64,000 nt of DNA from Doryteuthis pealeii. Taxonomy: Eukaryota > Mollusca > Cephalopoda > Myopsida > Loliginidae. The stretch spans positions 23,156,013-23,220,012 of the forward strand of contig CM042181.1 in NCBI GenBank assembly GCA_023376005.1. The letters are read 5' to 3'. Both the position numbers and the translations under genes were made by a program. Shown here piece by piece: positions 30,801 to 38,884 of the stretch; the first letter of the stretch is position 1; every line of letters starts with the position of its first letter. A model generated the notes under the pieces. It saw nothing but the letters and a program-made list of their open reading frames with translations, did not search any database and was not told the DNA's origin.

Positions 30801-33456
30801 CTCTCCACACACATATATGCATATTACTACTGTAAACTGTTCTTGACACTAATACATTATTCTGTGCACTTGACATGAGACATTGATGAGTTGTGGTGCA
30901 CCTGAGCACTGTACACATACATGTATATTATTACTGTATGCTATTCATGTTCCTGACACTAATACATTATTCTGTGTACTTGACATGAGACTTTGATGAG
31001 TTGTGGTGCACCTTAGCACTGTACACATACATGTATATTATTACTGTATGCTATTCATGTTCCTGACACTAATACATTATTCTGTGTACTTGACATGAGA
31101 CTTTGATGAGTTGTGGTGCACCTTAGCACTGTACACATACATGTATATTATTACTGTATGCTATTCATGTTCCTGACACTAATACATTATTCTGTGTACT
31201 AGACATGAGACTTTAATGAGTTGTGGTGCACCTGAGCACTGTACACAATAAATTTCATTATTATACCATTAAAACTTAAATACTTGCACCCAGGAGGGGG
31301 GGGGCATATTTTTGGTAGTTAAAACTAAAAAAGGTAAAAAGATAAACAAGTTTGACTTTTCTTTAGTCAGATGATTATTAATTGGCTCAGTTGGCAATAT
31401 CTAAATGCGTCAGTAATTTTAATCCGTTAACTGCCAACTATTTATACACACTTTGGCCTTTAGCCAAAATAGAATTACTTTCAATCTTTATAACTCTCAG
31501 CAACATAAGAGGAAAGAAGTACAGTGGTATCTTGACTTACAGGTTTAATTTGGGCTGAACTTGCACAAAGGTGTCAAAATTAGGGAGACCCAGAAAAAAC
31601 AGAACCCACAAATTTTGTAATAAAACTGTTAATTTTAACTATGGGGGTCTAGGGTTGGGGTTTAGGTTTAGTTTAATGGGAAAATGAAATGAATAAATAA
31701 TTTGCGTTCTGTTTTTTCTGGGTCACCCTGTATACCGTTGACCCAGAAAAAACAGAACCCACAAATTTTTGTAATAAAACTGTTAATTTTAACTATGGGG
31801 GTCTAGGGTTGGGGTTTAGGCTTAGTTTAATGGGAAAATGAAATGAATAAATAATTTGCGTTCTGTTTTTTCTGGGTCACCCTGTATACCGTTGACCCAG
31901 AAAAAACAGAACCCACAAATTTTGTAATAAAACTGTTAATTTTAACTAGGGGTGTTAGGGGTTAGGGGTTGGGGGTGTTAAGTTTAGTTTAATGGGAAAA
32001 TAAATAAATAATTTGGGTTCTGTTTTTTCTGGGTCACCCTAATTTTGACACCTTTGTGCAAGTTCAGCCTTAATTTGTTCCGCTTGTAACTCGATTTCCT
32101 TGTATATCAAATCAATTTTTCCCCATTGAAATAAACTAAAATATCATTAATCTGTTCCAGCACTTCTCCCCATTTATTTATTTATTTATTTTTTGTTACA
32201 TCGTTTTTAAATAAGAAAAATAGTAGTGTATTATGAGTTTAATTCTTATGAGTTCTGCTTCTAACTCAATTTCCTTGTATATCAAATCAATTTTCCACAT
32301 TGAAATAAATTGAAATGCCATTAATCCGTTCCAGACCTCTCAATGGTACCTTGACTTCAGAGTTTAATTTGTTCTGCTTGTAACTCAATTTCCTTGTATA
32401 TCAAATCAATTTTCCACATTGAAATAAATTGAAATGCCATTAATCCGTTCCAGACCTCTCAATGGTACCTTGACTTCAGAGTTTAATTTGTTCTGCTTGT
32501 AACTCAATTTCCTTGTATATCAAATCAATTTTCCACATTGAAATAAAAAATGCCATTAATCTGTTCCAGCACTCCTTCCTATTTTTATTGTTACATTTTT
32601 TAAATAAGAAAAATAGCAGTGTTATAAATAACATTTTCTTTAGGTGTAATAAATTTTGAAACTTAAATGCTTTTAGTTAACGCATTAACCTAAGCGTATC
32701 TGAAGTTGACTCGTATCTGAAATTTTATCTCTCAACACAAAGCAAAACATTAACCAAGTGACAGCTCCTAAGTCAAGGCACCACTTTCACTTTTTAGCGT
32801 AAATAAATATGGAAACATGAATATTCTTTTTGTTAACAGCAACCTTGAGCACCTTTTTGATCTCCATCTTTCTAACACACGTGAGCATGCCTACAAAGTC
32901 AGAAAACAGCACTGCTCACGTGACTTTCGGAAACATTTCTTCACGCTCAGAATTGCGGAGGCATGGAATAAGCTGCCCGCACCTGTTATAGGCTGCCAAA
33001 ACACTGAATCTTTCAAAGCCTCCATGCTTCCTGTAGTCCGCTAACACTATACCTGATACTCCCATCCACACACATACATGTATATTACTACTGTAAACTG
33101 TTCATGTTCCTGACACTAATACATTATTCTGTGTACTTGACATGAGACTTTGATGAGTTGTGGTGCACCTGAGCACTGTACACAATAAATTTCATTATTA
33201 TTATGGAAACTCCTGTAGACATGTTATAACAAAAGAATTGAATTTTTCAATTTCAGGTGATGAGGAGGCGAGTTGTTTTACATATCGAATTCTCTGGGAA
33301 GTTCGGAATGAAGTCGAAGATGCAGCAGGGGAGAGTAAAAACGCAGAGAGCATGTTGAGCAGAATGCAAGTTGACAACATCGAATTGAGCGCAAAATATA
33401 TGGAGGAAAATTCAGTGAAAAAAGAAAAAGAAAACCCACAAGAAAACACCGGCTGA
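17201..33456 (+). CDS. DIABLO: DIABLO/Smac-like IAP-antagonist gene (complete, five exons)
   Basis: Exons 17201-17410, 22098-22220, 25603-25740, 27120-27189 and 33257-33456 join with phases 0, 0, 0, 1 and canonical GT-AG borders. They give about 246 residues, close to the 239 of human DIABLO. The first ~36 residues are basic and hydroxylated with few acids (RCLRSLGKLSPRLPILR), like a mitochondrial presequence. The rest is predicted helical and matches the elongated helical bundle of Smac: SETPVTLSEIQEMFLQTSNA, then TAAALVQAENEYAK, RISSLIIDTRIEIKEANEKR and an acidic, Lys/Glu-rich C-terminus. In vertebrates DIABLO is released from the intermembrane space and uses a new N-terminus to displace caspases from IAP BIR domains. 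The residues that align with human AVPI read SVAY (37-40). An Asn/Asp run (NANNNNNDNNND) follows. Recognition is by exon pattern and remembered similarity. Confidence 0.85.
17858..17925 (-). repeat. Single inverted unit of the 18505-19125 minisatellite
   Basis: GCAGAATAGCGCGCAAGAGA is the reverse complement of the core of the tandem array that begins 600 bp further right. The two SINE copies at 18009-18496 separate it from the array. Confidence 0.85.
18009..18225 (-). mobile_element. tRNA-derived SINE, type 1 (diverged)
   Basis: Same block order as 10580-10826 but with a shortened head and more mismatches. Directly followed by a younger copy in the same orientation. Confidence 0.85.
18247..18496 (-). 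mobile_element. tRNA-derived SINE, type 1
   Basis: The tRNA-like head (AGTTTAGCTCAGTCGGTAGA) and GTTCGATACCGGCC B-box region are nearly intact in the reverse complement. Confidence 0.9.
18505..19125. repeat. Minisatellite, 60-bp unit, eleven copies of the core
   Basis: The core GCGCGCTATTCTGCATTAGT recurs at ~60-bp spacing, with three shortened intervals (about 44-56 bp). The unit length is a multiple of three, which creates long but meaningless repeat ORFs. It lies in DIABLO intron 1. Confidence 0.95.
19270..19365. repeat. Fragment of the GATGCTGATAG element
   Basis: GAGATACTGATAGGTACGCA and ATATCCATGCATCCCAG match the left part of 15825-16165. Confidence 0.7.
19370..20340 (-). mobile_element. 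Non-LTR retrotransposon fragment (decayed ORF2 C-terminus)
   Basis: Minus-strand translation, with many stops and shifts, gives the consecutive LINE motifs VNTFRYL, TVATNNRLNAELDLR, then SDLTDKIKQNFFQALAMSV and SVLIYSCTT, followed by a Trp/Arg-rich end. This is the region just after the reverse transcriptase core in a common animal LINE. Two internal pieces (about 19655-19770 and 19795-19900) are duplicated in tandem, as is 20040-20085. Confidence 0.75.
20530..20645 (+). mobile_element. 5S rRNA-derived SINE fragment
   Basis: The order CTAGATCACCAAAGTTAAGC, TACTTAATTGGGTGACCAC, CAAGTACTGTAAGC follows the 3' two thirds of 5S rRNA (internal A, IE and C boxes) with substitutions. Too diverged to be a functional 5S gene. 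Confidence 0.7.
20722..20815 (+). mobile_element. 5S rRNA-derived SINE fragment, second copy
   Basis: CACTAGATCACCAAATTTAA, TTGGTGACCACATAAGCAAC and TGGTACTGTAAAA repeat the neighbouring copy with independent changes. Confidence 0.65.
20920..21200 (+). mobile_element. tRNA-derived SINE, type 2
   Basis: The head has a tRNA-like A box (TGGTTAGAGTCGTAGG) and a decayed B box (GAGTTCACATTTTGG). The central AATACCCTTGGGAAAGGTAT block follows, then the GGGTAGACTGAGCTC end region and a TA tract. Confidence 0.85.
21262..21780. mobile_element. Foldback element with ~180-bp arms and a tRNA-like core
   Basis: The left arm (TGGGAGAATATGTGCTTGAT onward) is inverted at 21600-21775, including GTACATTTCGGCCTATTAGG and TTAATTAATTAATAATTAAT. 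The ~160-bp centre holds a tRNA-like sequence on the minus strand (see separate entry). Confidence 0.85.
21450..21535 (-). pseudogene. tRNA-like sequence inside the foldback element
   Basis: The reverse complement reads GGTTGGTGTAGGGGTTACGG (A box), a hairpin with CTGTCAGCTTGACAG, then AGGGTTCGAATCATGC (B box). The acceptor ends do not pair convincingly, so it is a tRNA-derived head rather than a tRNA gene. Confidence 0.6.
22013..22076. repeat. (TA)n microsatellite before DIABLO exon 2
   Basis: TA repeats run to within ~25 bp of the exon 2 acceptor, so the branch point and pyrimidine tract are squeezed into a short segment. Confidence 0.95.
22098..22220 (+). CDS. DIABLO: DIABLO-like exon 2
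   Basis: The acceptor is TTTTCAG at 22091-22097 and the donor GTGAG at 22221. It encodes 41 codons, SETPVTLSEIQEMFLQTSNA and then AITLFQKTAAALVQAENEYAK, matching the first long helix of Smac. Phase is 0 in and 0 out. A shared-tail SINE remnant starts within 10 bp of the donor. Confidence 0.87.
22228..22890 (-). mobile_element. 560-bp shared-tail element with triplicated tail
   Basis: The 3' tail module (TTTTACGGCATGTCAACCCT, then GGGTTATTTTATGCTGAAGA) is present three times in tandem at a ~70-bp period (22228-22445), followed by one element body to about 22890 that shares all blocks with 11945-12535. Confidence 0.85.
22950..23160. repeat. AT-rich tandem duplication
   Basis: A ~75-bp T-rich unit containing TATTAAATATATTTATTTT and TTTTTTCTTTTCTTTT occurs twice, with part of a third. 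Confidence 0.8.
23245..23515. mobile_element. MITE with AACTCTTAACATCC terminal inverted repeats
   Basis: The ends AACTCTTAACATCCCG and GGATGTTAAGAGTTAA are inverted. The interior has CATTCCTATAAGGATTTATC and GGCCGGGCGGAATGAGATGG. Other copies: 36365-36605 and 55170-55530. Confidence 0.88.
23874..24126 (-). mobile_element. tRNA-derived SINE, type 1
   Basis: Near-intact copy; the reverse complement opens GGGCCGGGTTAGCTCAGTCG with a GTTCGATACCGGTCC B-box region. Confidence 0.92.
24430..25255 (+). mobile_element. Possible solo LTR-like segment
   Basis: It is higher in GC and free of the usual SINE pieces. It carries TAAATAAGGGTCGC (TATA-like, 24775) and AATAAA at 25176 followed by a GT-rich tail and a GGATACAACA end near 25255. 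No matching second LTR or coding region is visible, so this is a weak structural guess. Confidence 0.25.
25375..25506 (+). repeat. End fragment of the 5055-5632 TIR element
   Basis: AAGCTCAAATTTTGGGGATT, GAAGGGGGTGGGTGA and GATTTGACATGGAATTAC match the right end of that element. Confidence 0.85.
25603..25740 (+). CDS. DIABLO: DIABLO-like exon 3
   Basis: A strong T/C tract and CAG acceptor at 25600-25602; donor GTAAAA at 25741. It encodes 46 codons, including IIYKLIAFYSASHKTLAAGD and RISSLIIDTRIEIKEANEKR, matching the second helix region of Smac. Phase is 0 in and 0 out. A short copy of the LINE/SINE shared tail lies directly downstream (25749-25795). Confidence 0.87.
25898..25968. repeat. 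Two adjacent perfect hairpins
   Basis: AATAACATAGAATAA is inverted around GATTT. Immediately after, TTGAGTGTATTTATT is inverted with no spacer. Both sit in DIABLO intron 3. Confidence 0.85.
26355..26570 (+). repeat. Interspersed repeat, partner of 655-892
   Basis: Reverse-complement match to the left-end copy (TTTAGGATTGAGTTATGTTT, GTCAAAAACTGACA, TCTATGTATATCTTGATT). Confidence 0.7.
26625..27060. mobile_element. Repeat with three arms in plus/minus/plus order
   Basis: GAAGATGATCTAATTAATAG to TTTTCAATTTTCTTAATATA occurs at 26631-26733, inverted at 26825-26915, and again direct at 26955-27055. CA/GT microsatellites join the first two arms. A short match to DIABLO exon 4 lies between the second and third. 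Confidence 0.85.
27120..27189 (+). CDS. DIABLO: DIABLO-like exon 4
   Basis: The acceptor is TTCTTCTAG at 27111-27119 and the donor GTGAGT at 27190. It encodes KLMLVFASTEQLLKNLSEVA followed by FMA, with one base carried into exon 5. Its middle 20 bases recur in the upstream intron near 26928-26950. Confidence 0.85.
27255..27515 (+). mobile_element. 560-bp shared-tail element, body fragment
   Basis: Opposite orientation to most copies. Contains CACCTATATGATTGTCCCAA, GTCCTGGGAATGACGTTAAA and AATGTGGAGCACCCC. The tail is missing. It begins ~65 bp after DIABLO exon 4. Confidence 0.8.
27525..28212. mobile_element. Foldback element with CACTGGTTTACAAA ends
   Basis: ACACTGGTTTACAAAG...GAGGCAAG...CTAATTTGGGGGTGC...TTGAATTCAGATTT at the left is inverted at 28110-28210. 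A (TA)n tract (27784-27820) lies inside. Confidence 0.8.
28211..28463 (-). mobile_element. tRNA-derived SINE, type 1
   Basis: Near-intact copy directly abutting the right end of the foldback element and followed by a TA microsatellite. Confidence 0.92.
28568..29228 (-). mobile_element. Family B interspersed element (~650 bp)
   Basis: It starts ACTAGCAAATATATGCACCC with a CCTCCGGGTGC hairpin and ends TCTCCATTATAATAAGATAT. It is almost colinear with 41803-42439, including a small tandem duplication of GATTTGAAACAGAGGGAGTA in both, so the two share a recent common source. No gene. Confidence 0.88.
29230..29570. mobile_element. ACGTTTCGGC-type TIR element with tandem end
   Basis: Contains ACACCTGAAGAAG, GCACATTGGCCGAAACGTTG and AACAATAAAGATGAAG, the end block of the family at 36060-36330. 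The block is present twice in tandem (29340-29440, 29475-29570). Confidence 0.8.
29733..29995 (+). mobile_element. tRNA-derived SINE, type 1 (diverged)
   Basis: GGCTGGTTTAGCTTAAACAA head, AAGGTTCCAGGTTTGATACT B-box region, CTGGTCTAGCGCTAGC body. Confidence 0.8.
30055..31315 (+). mobile_element. Family B element interrupted by a LINE 3' end
   Basis: 30055-30570 and 31258-31315 are the two parts of one family B copy (ATAATGGAGATTGTGTGTGT ... TAATATATTTTATT // ATTAAAACTTAAATACTTGC ... GGGGGGCATATTT). The LINE fragment 30571-31257 sits between them. Confidence 0.8.
30571..31257 (+). mobile_element. LINE 3' end with expanded 110-bp tandem units
   Basis: It begins with the C-terminal RT-ORF remnant (KHFF-like, VEAWNKL-like, GCRNTESFNAS) also seen intact at 32817-33044. 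The 3' UTR segment ACTTGACATGAGACTTTGAT to ACTGTACACATACATG is then repeated about four times before the final CATTATTATA tail. Confidence 0.8.
31550..32072. mobile_element. Foldback array: three tandem TIR units inside an outer inverted repeat
   Basis: The outer arms GGCTGAACTTGCACAAAGGT and its complement (32040-32072) enclose three ~153-bp units. Each unit is itself bounded by inverted ends (GACCCAGAAAAAACAGAACC / GTTCTGTTTTTTCTGGGTC). Confidence 0.88.
32085..32570. repeat. ~120-bp tandem repeat, about four units
   Basis: The unit contains GTAACTCAATTTCCTTGTAT, CATTGAAATAAATTGAAATG and TTAATCCGTTCCAGACCTCT. The first and last units are diverged. Confidence 0.85.
32817..33205 (+). mobile_element. 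LINE 3' fragment with open C-terminal ORF
   Basis: An open frame to a stop at 33042-33044 reads LEHLFDLHLSNTREHAYKVR, RDFRKHFFTLRIAEAWNKLP and then TESFKASMLP, the usual C-terminus of a CR1/L2-like RT ORF. A 3' UTR and CATTATTATT end follow. It stops ~50 bp before the DIABLO exon 5 acceptor. Confidence 0.8.
33257..33456 (+). CDS. DIABLO: DIABLO-like exon 5 (terminal)
   Basis: The acceptor is TTTCAG at 33251-33256. The exon encodes GDEEASCFTYRILWEVRNEV and then a charged helix (EDAAGESKNAESMLSRMQ) and a Lys/Glu-rich tail ending ENTG, with TGA at 33454-33456. A LINE 3' end (32817-33200) sits about 50 bp before the acceptor. The poly(A) site is not certain. Confidence 0.87.
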
Positions 33457-34130
33457 AAATGAAAATGTTTTTTGTTTTTTGTTTTTTTTTTTGATGGAAA
33501 AAAAGGGAAAAAAAGTGCTGAGTCATAGTGATTTGCTCTTTTGAAAAATTAGTAAACTTTGGAGAAAGAGAAAAATCTGATGAAAACCAGGTTATCTACA
33601 AACTCATACTTGTAAAATCACAGGTAATAATAGTCATGGATTCCAAAGAAAAAGGACAAGTCAAATTTCTTCTGTTTTTCTGGTTAGATTAATAGAAATA
33701 ACATACAATTGACAAGGATATTAGTTCATTTTTATTGTGTGTATAAAATAGAAAATGAAGTATTCCAAAAAGATGAATTTATTCTTGACGGGAAAGTCGA
33801 CGTTATAAGGTTTCTGTTTTTGCAACCTTCATCAACATTTTCATTAAAAATTAATTTGGGATAAAAAAAAAATTCCTGACAAAAAAAAAAAAAAAAATCA
33901 CTGACAAAACAAAGAAAAAAAAAAAAAAAATATTCCTAACAGAAAAAAAAAATTCCTGACCAAAAAAATAAAATAAATCCTGACAAAATAAATAAAAAAA
34001 AATATTCCTGACAAAAAAAAAAATTCCTGACCCCCAAAAAAAAAATCCTGACTAAACAGAGAGAAAAAAAAATTCCTGATCCCAAAAAAAATTTCATGAC
34101 AAAAAAAAAAAATCATTTTCTAAATTGTGT
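33457..34130 (+). other. DIABLO 3' flank with A-rich ATTCCTGAC tandem tract
   Basis: Likely 3' UTR at first. From 33860 to 34115 an A-run plus ATTCCTGAC motif recurs about ten times with variable A length. Possible poly(A) hexamers are too many in this A-rich DNA to choose one. Confidence 0.5.
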
Positions 34131-34444
34131 AGCTGATTTCCTGATGTGCGAGTCTCAAACTCGAGGGAGGTAATAAATATTTTAAAATGTTACACTCAAA
34201 CAGAGACATAAAATAATTAAAAAACAAAAACTGAAGCTAAGCAATGTATAAACATTAACATCAGCTGAGCAAATGTATAAACATTAACAAAAACTAAATT
34301 CATCAGTTTGGTGAAATACAGGTTTATGCAAGTGTAACTTTCTGTTTCCTAAACTGAAAATTCAAAAAAGCTGCAGTTTCACATCAGAACTTCATTAATT
34401 TATTGTTCATATCTTTGTAAATTCATCTTACATACATTGTATAA

Positions 34445-34905
34445 ACCATAAAAAAAGTACAGGGTGTCCGAAAGTTGTTGTCACCATTTACCAAAATAAA
34501 TTAAGGGTTGGACTCGAGTTTGTTTTTAAAAGCCAGAACAGGATTAACTGGGATTTTAATTTAAGAGTTGTTTTCACACACAAAGAAATGAGTAACCACC
34601 TCTTGTTTATTTCAGTTAGAGGAAGCCATATGTTTTGGTGTTTTCATTTCTCCGTAAATCTACACTGAAAATACAAATTTGTTCAAATCAATACAACTGC
34701 ATGTTTTAACACAAAAATATCATAAAATGTGTTCTTAATAACAATTAAGTTCATTTCAAATAATGCGCAAGCACAATTAAGAACACATTTTATGATATTT
34801 TTGTGTTAAAACATGCAGTTGTATTGACTCGAACAAATTCGTATTTTCAGTGTAGATTTACGGTGAAATGAAGATGGCCGACCAAAACATATGGCTTCCT
34901 CAAAG
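34445..34905. mobile_element. Foldback element (~115-bp arms) with CAGGGTGTCCGAAA flank
   Basis: GAAGCCATATGTTTTGGTGT, ACTGAAAATACAAATTTGTT and GCATGTTTTAACACAAAAAT are inverted at 34770-34905. The left flank carries the GGGTGTCCGAAAGTTGTTGTC end of the 12625 family. Confidence 0.82.
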
Positions 34906-35149
34906 TGAAGTAAAGTTACTCTCATTTATGTAACTAATGTTCAATTACCAGAAATTAGCCGATTATTAGAAAAAGACCCAATATGTTCAATAATTTCTTT
35001 AGCCATTGGAAATGAAATAAAAAATTAAACTGTGATGTTTTCAAGGAAGTTTTTTTTATGCTGAATGCAAAAATCATATTCATTTTTACTATTGAGACCA
35101 AATCTTTAAGATACTAGCTCTTACTTGAAATGTATAGAACAATATTATA

Positions 35150-35850
35150 ACTATTTCTCTGAATTTTTGAGATGAGGCTTGATAATTTGGATTATTTGGA
35201 CTATTGTTCTCATTTTTGTTATCTGTACATTGTGTTATATACTGTATCAATTGACAGCGCTGGTGTGTAGTACACTGGATTAAAAACCAACACAGGTATA
35301 CAAAAGAAAGCTGGACTTTTATTTTCTTTCCTCGGTTGGCGTGGATGAAAAGAAGCTGCGAGTCGTGATAGCACCTGCTTAAATGAGTGGTGAAATGAAC
35401 CGTAGTTATAACAAATCTCTTCTTTGGAGAGTCGATGGGAGCGACTGAACTCGGCGGCTACCAAATCTCAACTGCTGAACTCTCGGTCTAACCGTCACTT
35501 TTTCAATTTTTTACCCAGCATGCTATTCAAATTACACTGGAACTATAGGACGTGACTTGCAATCCTAGATTTGTCACACAGTCAATAGGAAGTCTTTTGT
35601 TATCCTTCTTTTGTTATTTTTCCGGAAAGTTTGTTTGACCCGGTCAAGCAGCAAGCCTTAGATGTTTATCACTTTTCTTCTTTCTTCTATCCAGACTTCT
35701 GTCTGGAACATCCTTTGTTTCTTAATTCCTTGTTCTTTTTTAAATTTTTTTCGCGCCAAAAGAATTGAAATAGTTAATCTGCAATAATTGTACAGATAAC
35801 AATAAAGATGAGGACAATAGTCTGAATAATACAAATAATACAGTATTATA
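35150..35850. mobile_element. ACGTTTCGGC-type TIR family, longer member
   Basis: The ends TGAGATGAGGCTTGATAATT...TTTGTTATCTGTACA and TGTACAGATAACAATAAAGA...AATAATACA are inverted. The ~560-bp centre is more GC-balanced and non-repetitive within the window, and no conserved ORF was found. Confidence 0.7.
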
Positions 35851-36059
35851 ACTTTAATTGTGACAAATTCACAGGTTTTGAATAAGTGTTACTATTATGC
35901 ACAACTTGTGGAGTATTCAAGCACATCTTAAAAACCAGACCTGACCAAACACAATGAATGGTATTTTTGAATTCAGCATAAAACGGTGATCATATATCAC
36001 TTGATAAACATTTGACCTTTGGAAAAAATTTTTTTTTTTAACACAGGTCAGTGTTATCA

Positions 36060-36065
36060 TTAATG

Positions 36066-36096
<31 letters not shown>

Positions 36097-36330
36097 CATA
36101 TTTTGTATTATTCAGACTATTATCTTCATCTTTATTGTTATCTGCACAACGTTTTGGCCTATGTGCCCTCCGGCCTTCTTCAGGTATTTATTGTCGGACT
36201 CAGGAACTCTCTTCTTGAACTCGGGAGTCTTCACAGAACTTCAAACCTAACGCAAATAACAATAAAGATGAGGGCAAAAGTCCGAATAATCCAAATCATC
36301 AAATAAGCCTCATCTCAAAAATTCAGAGAA
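36060..36330. mobile_element. ACGTTTCGGC-type TIR element
   Basis: TTCAGACTATTATCTTCATC, GCACAACGTTTTGGCC, CCGGCCTTCTTCAGG, then the inverted end AATAACAATAAAGATGAGGG. A (TA)n tract lies at the left end. Confidence 0.82.
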
Positions 36331-36364
36331 ATATATCATATGATTAAAATTTAAAAAAAATGAA

Positions 36365-36605
36365 AGTTAACTCTTAACATCCTGTTGAGAATGTCCAGAG
36401 CCCCATTCCTATAAGGATTTATCAATAAATGGCTAAAAATGGCCTTTTCATTTAAAGTTACCTGTTATTTCCCTTAAATCAAAGACTTCTAAATATGTTT
36501 AATATTACATTTAAACAAAGGCTATCGTTTGGGGTAGATTAGGAAAATGAATGTGACTTTTGGCCGGGTGGAATGAGATGGTATAGGACGTTAAGAGTTA
36601 AAGCA
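36365..36605. mobile_element. MITE with AACTCTTAACATCC ends
   Basis: Complete ~240-bp copy with both terminal inverted repeats (AACTCTTAACATCCTG / GACGTTAAGAGTTAA). Confidence 0.9.
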
Positions 36606-36958
36606 ATATGTTGGGGGTGACAAGACTTTCGGACCATCCACTTTTAAAATTGAATTAAACTGAAATGTGTTTTTGGAATACAATGATAAATCTCTTTTTT
36701 AGGTGAATAGAACACTTGTGTTGAATAAAACATTTTGAACAACCTAAACCGGATAGAAATGGAGAATCAGTCCTTTGTAATATAATATTATTCCCTCATG
36801 ATTATAGGGGGGAAAATTGTATATTGTGGTAGGATACAAATAAAGTTTAATTATATCAAAAATTTTGTTACCACTGAGTGAATTTTAAAAAAAAAGGAAG
36901 TTTTGTCACTGTGTTCAACAATATATCAATTTCTAATCTACTATACAAAGTCCGAGAT

Positions 36959-37197
36959 AGGGCCGGGTTAGCTCAGTCGGTAGAGCGTTTGGCTAGAAAC
37001 CACAAGGTTCCTAGTTCGATACCGGCCCTTGCCAACTCAGCGTGGGAGTAGCACAGATCTGTGCGGTAAAATAAGGAGCTGAGGGTAGGTGTGGCGCTCC
37101 ACCACAGATGATAATCTCCTTGGTCTAGCACTAGTGAAAAGGGGATAGACTCCCTCGCTGATGGCTGATACAGACTTTAGGCCACCCCGATGACTTT
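36959..37197 (+). mobile_element. tRNA-derived SINE, type 1, reference copy
   Basis: GGGCCGGGTTAGCTCAGTCG then GTAGAGCG (A box) and GTTCGATACCGGCCC (B box), body CTCCTTGGTCTAGCACTAGT, end GGCCACCCCGATGACTTTTA. Best preserved plus-strand copy. Confidence 0.93.
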
Positions 37198-37436
37198 TAT
37201 ACAAGGTATGTCAAAAAATTATTGGGATTTTCGGTACTTTTTGACACACCTTGTATTCTGAAAATTTAACGTTCCATTAATTTTTTTTTTTCATCTTGGT
37301 AAATACAGCTTTAAAATCTGTACTTTTTAAAATGAAAAAAGGAAAAAAAAAAAAAATTAACAATACATTTATTGTTCATTCCTATCTTGGTAAATACAGC
37401 TTCAATCTTGATACCTTTATGACACACCTTGTATAA
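37198..37436. mobile_element. MITE with TACAAGGTGTGTCAAAAA ends
   Basis: TATACAAGGTATGTCAAAAA at the left, TTTTTGACACACCTTGTATT internally and GACACACCTTGTATA at the right. It lies between two SINE copies. Confidence 0.75.
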
Positions 37437-37437
37437 A

Positions 37438-37570
37438 TGGCTGGTTTAGTTCAGTCGGTAGAGTGCCTGACTTGGAACCACAAGGTTGCGGGTTTGATAC
37501 TGGCCATCCCCAACTTAGCATATGAGTAGGACAGGGATCTGATGGTAGGTGTAGCTCTCCTTGGTCTTGC
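37438..37570 (+). mobile_element. tRNA-derived SINE, type 1, 5' part
   Basis: GGCTGGTTTAGTTCAGTCGG head and GCGGGTTTGATACTGGCC B-box region. It breaks off at CTCCTTGGTCTTGC, where LINE sequence starts. Confidence 0.8.
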
Positions 37571-37840
37571 GAATCTGTCTCCTCCAATATGTTCAGTCTC
37601 TGGTTGTGTCTTGTCACATGCCTATGGGGAGGTTCAAGTCTTCTAGGTTTCTCTTGATGTTGTCTTTGTACCTGAGGTTTGGTCTACCGATTCCACGTGA
37701 TTTCTCTCTCAGTTGAGAGTACAGAATCTGCTTTGGTAGTTGTCATTCACCAAGTCTGTTTAAGTGGCCAGCCCATCTCAGGTTGCGTTGGACAAGTGTG
37801 TCATGCATTCCAGAGAGTCCAGTTCTCTTCAGTGTTCATA
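37570..37840 (-). mobile_element. Non-LTR retrotransposon ORF2 fragment
   Basis: Minus-strand reading gives DTLVQRNLRWAGHLNRLGE, a stop, LPKQILYSQLREKSRGIGRP and NLRYKDNIKRNLEDL, the C-terminal segment of a common LINE ORF2. Stops show decay. Confidence 0.78.
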
Positions 37841-37889
37841 TATAAATATTAATAAATATATCAATTTCTAATCTGCTATATAAATGGCC

Positions 37890-38450
37890 GGTTTGGTTTG
37901 TTTTGTTTTGTTTTACGGCATATCAACCTCGATGAGTCATTTAATGCCGACAAAGTTGTGAAATAAATTCATTCTTAATGCATAATACAATTTTGTTTAT
38001 AAACTCATGTTTTTCTATTCAACCCATAGATGGGACCCTAACAGGTACTACCACTCTGGGTCAGAGTGGACCAGGGAGCAATGGTGATGAAGGGGTGCTC
38101 CACATTCCCCAAACCTCCAGAAGTGGAACCTCACCATCAGATAGAATTTAACGTCATTCCCAGGACATGTAGACCCTCAGCCACCACCTTCTAGCACCCA
38201 TATGATAAGAAGGATTGGGGGTTGCCATAAGGGCAATAGGGTTGGGGCAATCATATAGGTACTAGGGCTTGACGTGGCAGCCGATTGATCGGAGGGGGTC
38301 TCTCCGACCGCCCGTCTAGCCCAAGAAGAGCCTAAAGTGGAATATTGCAAGTTATGGACCGCTCAGCCACCTGGAGCATTGGAGGAGTCTTACCCCTATG
38401 CAGAGGTGCAGTCAGTGCATTCTAACGCCTAAGCCGACAGGACGGATAAT
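37890..38450 (-). mobile_element. 560-bp shared-tail element, full-length copy
   Basis: Tail ACGGCATATCAACCTCGATG, all internal blocks through GAGGTGCAGTCAGTGCATTC. Closest relative of 11945-12535. Confidence 0.87.
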
Positions 38451-38451
38451 T

Positions 38452-38665
38452 GGCCGGTTTAGCTAAATTGGTAGATTGTCTAACTTGGAACCACGAGGTT
38501 CCGGGTTTGATACTCGCCCTCCCCCAACAGGGATCTTGCAGTAAAGTGAAGAGCTGATCGTAGGTATAGCTCTCCTTGGTCTGGCTAGTGAAAAGAGAAT
38601 AGACTCCCTCGATGTCTGGCTGATACCGAGGTTAAGCCAACCTGACGACTTTACTTTTTACTTAT
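38452..38665 (+). mobile_element. tRNA-derived SINE, type 1 (shortened)
   Basis: TGGCCGGTTTAGCTAAATTG head, GTTCCGGGTTTGATACTCGC B-box region, then an internal deletion before CTCCTTGGTCTGG. Confidence 0.82.
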
Positions 38666-38884
38666 ATAAATGTCAATTTCTATGTGTATAACCAGTTGAT
38701 ACTTACACCAGTGATCTGATCATGGTAAAACTTTACAGATATGTTAAGTCAATATTCAGGGACAGGATTGGTTGGAATATATAAGTGATATAAGGTGTGC
38801 TGAAATCGACCACTTAAACTTCTAGACTCTGCATGGCCACGTGGATTCAATCAGCCAATCAACACGCTCGAATATGTGGTGAGT

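Noticed and set aside
33278..33526. Minus-strand ORFs over DIABLO exon 5
   Set aside because: Antisense shadows of the terminal exon and its A-rich flank.
36959..37035. Apparent tRNA gene
   Set aside because: The boxes are intact but the acceptor stem does not close, and the same head is followed by one constant SINE body in many copies.
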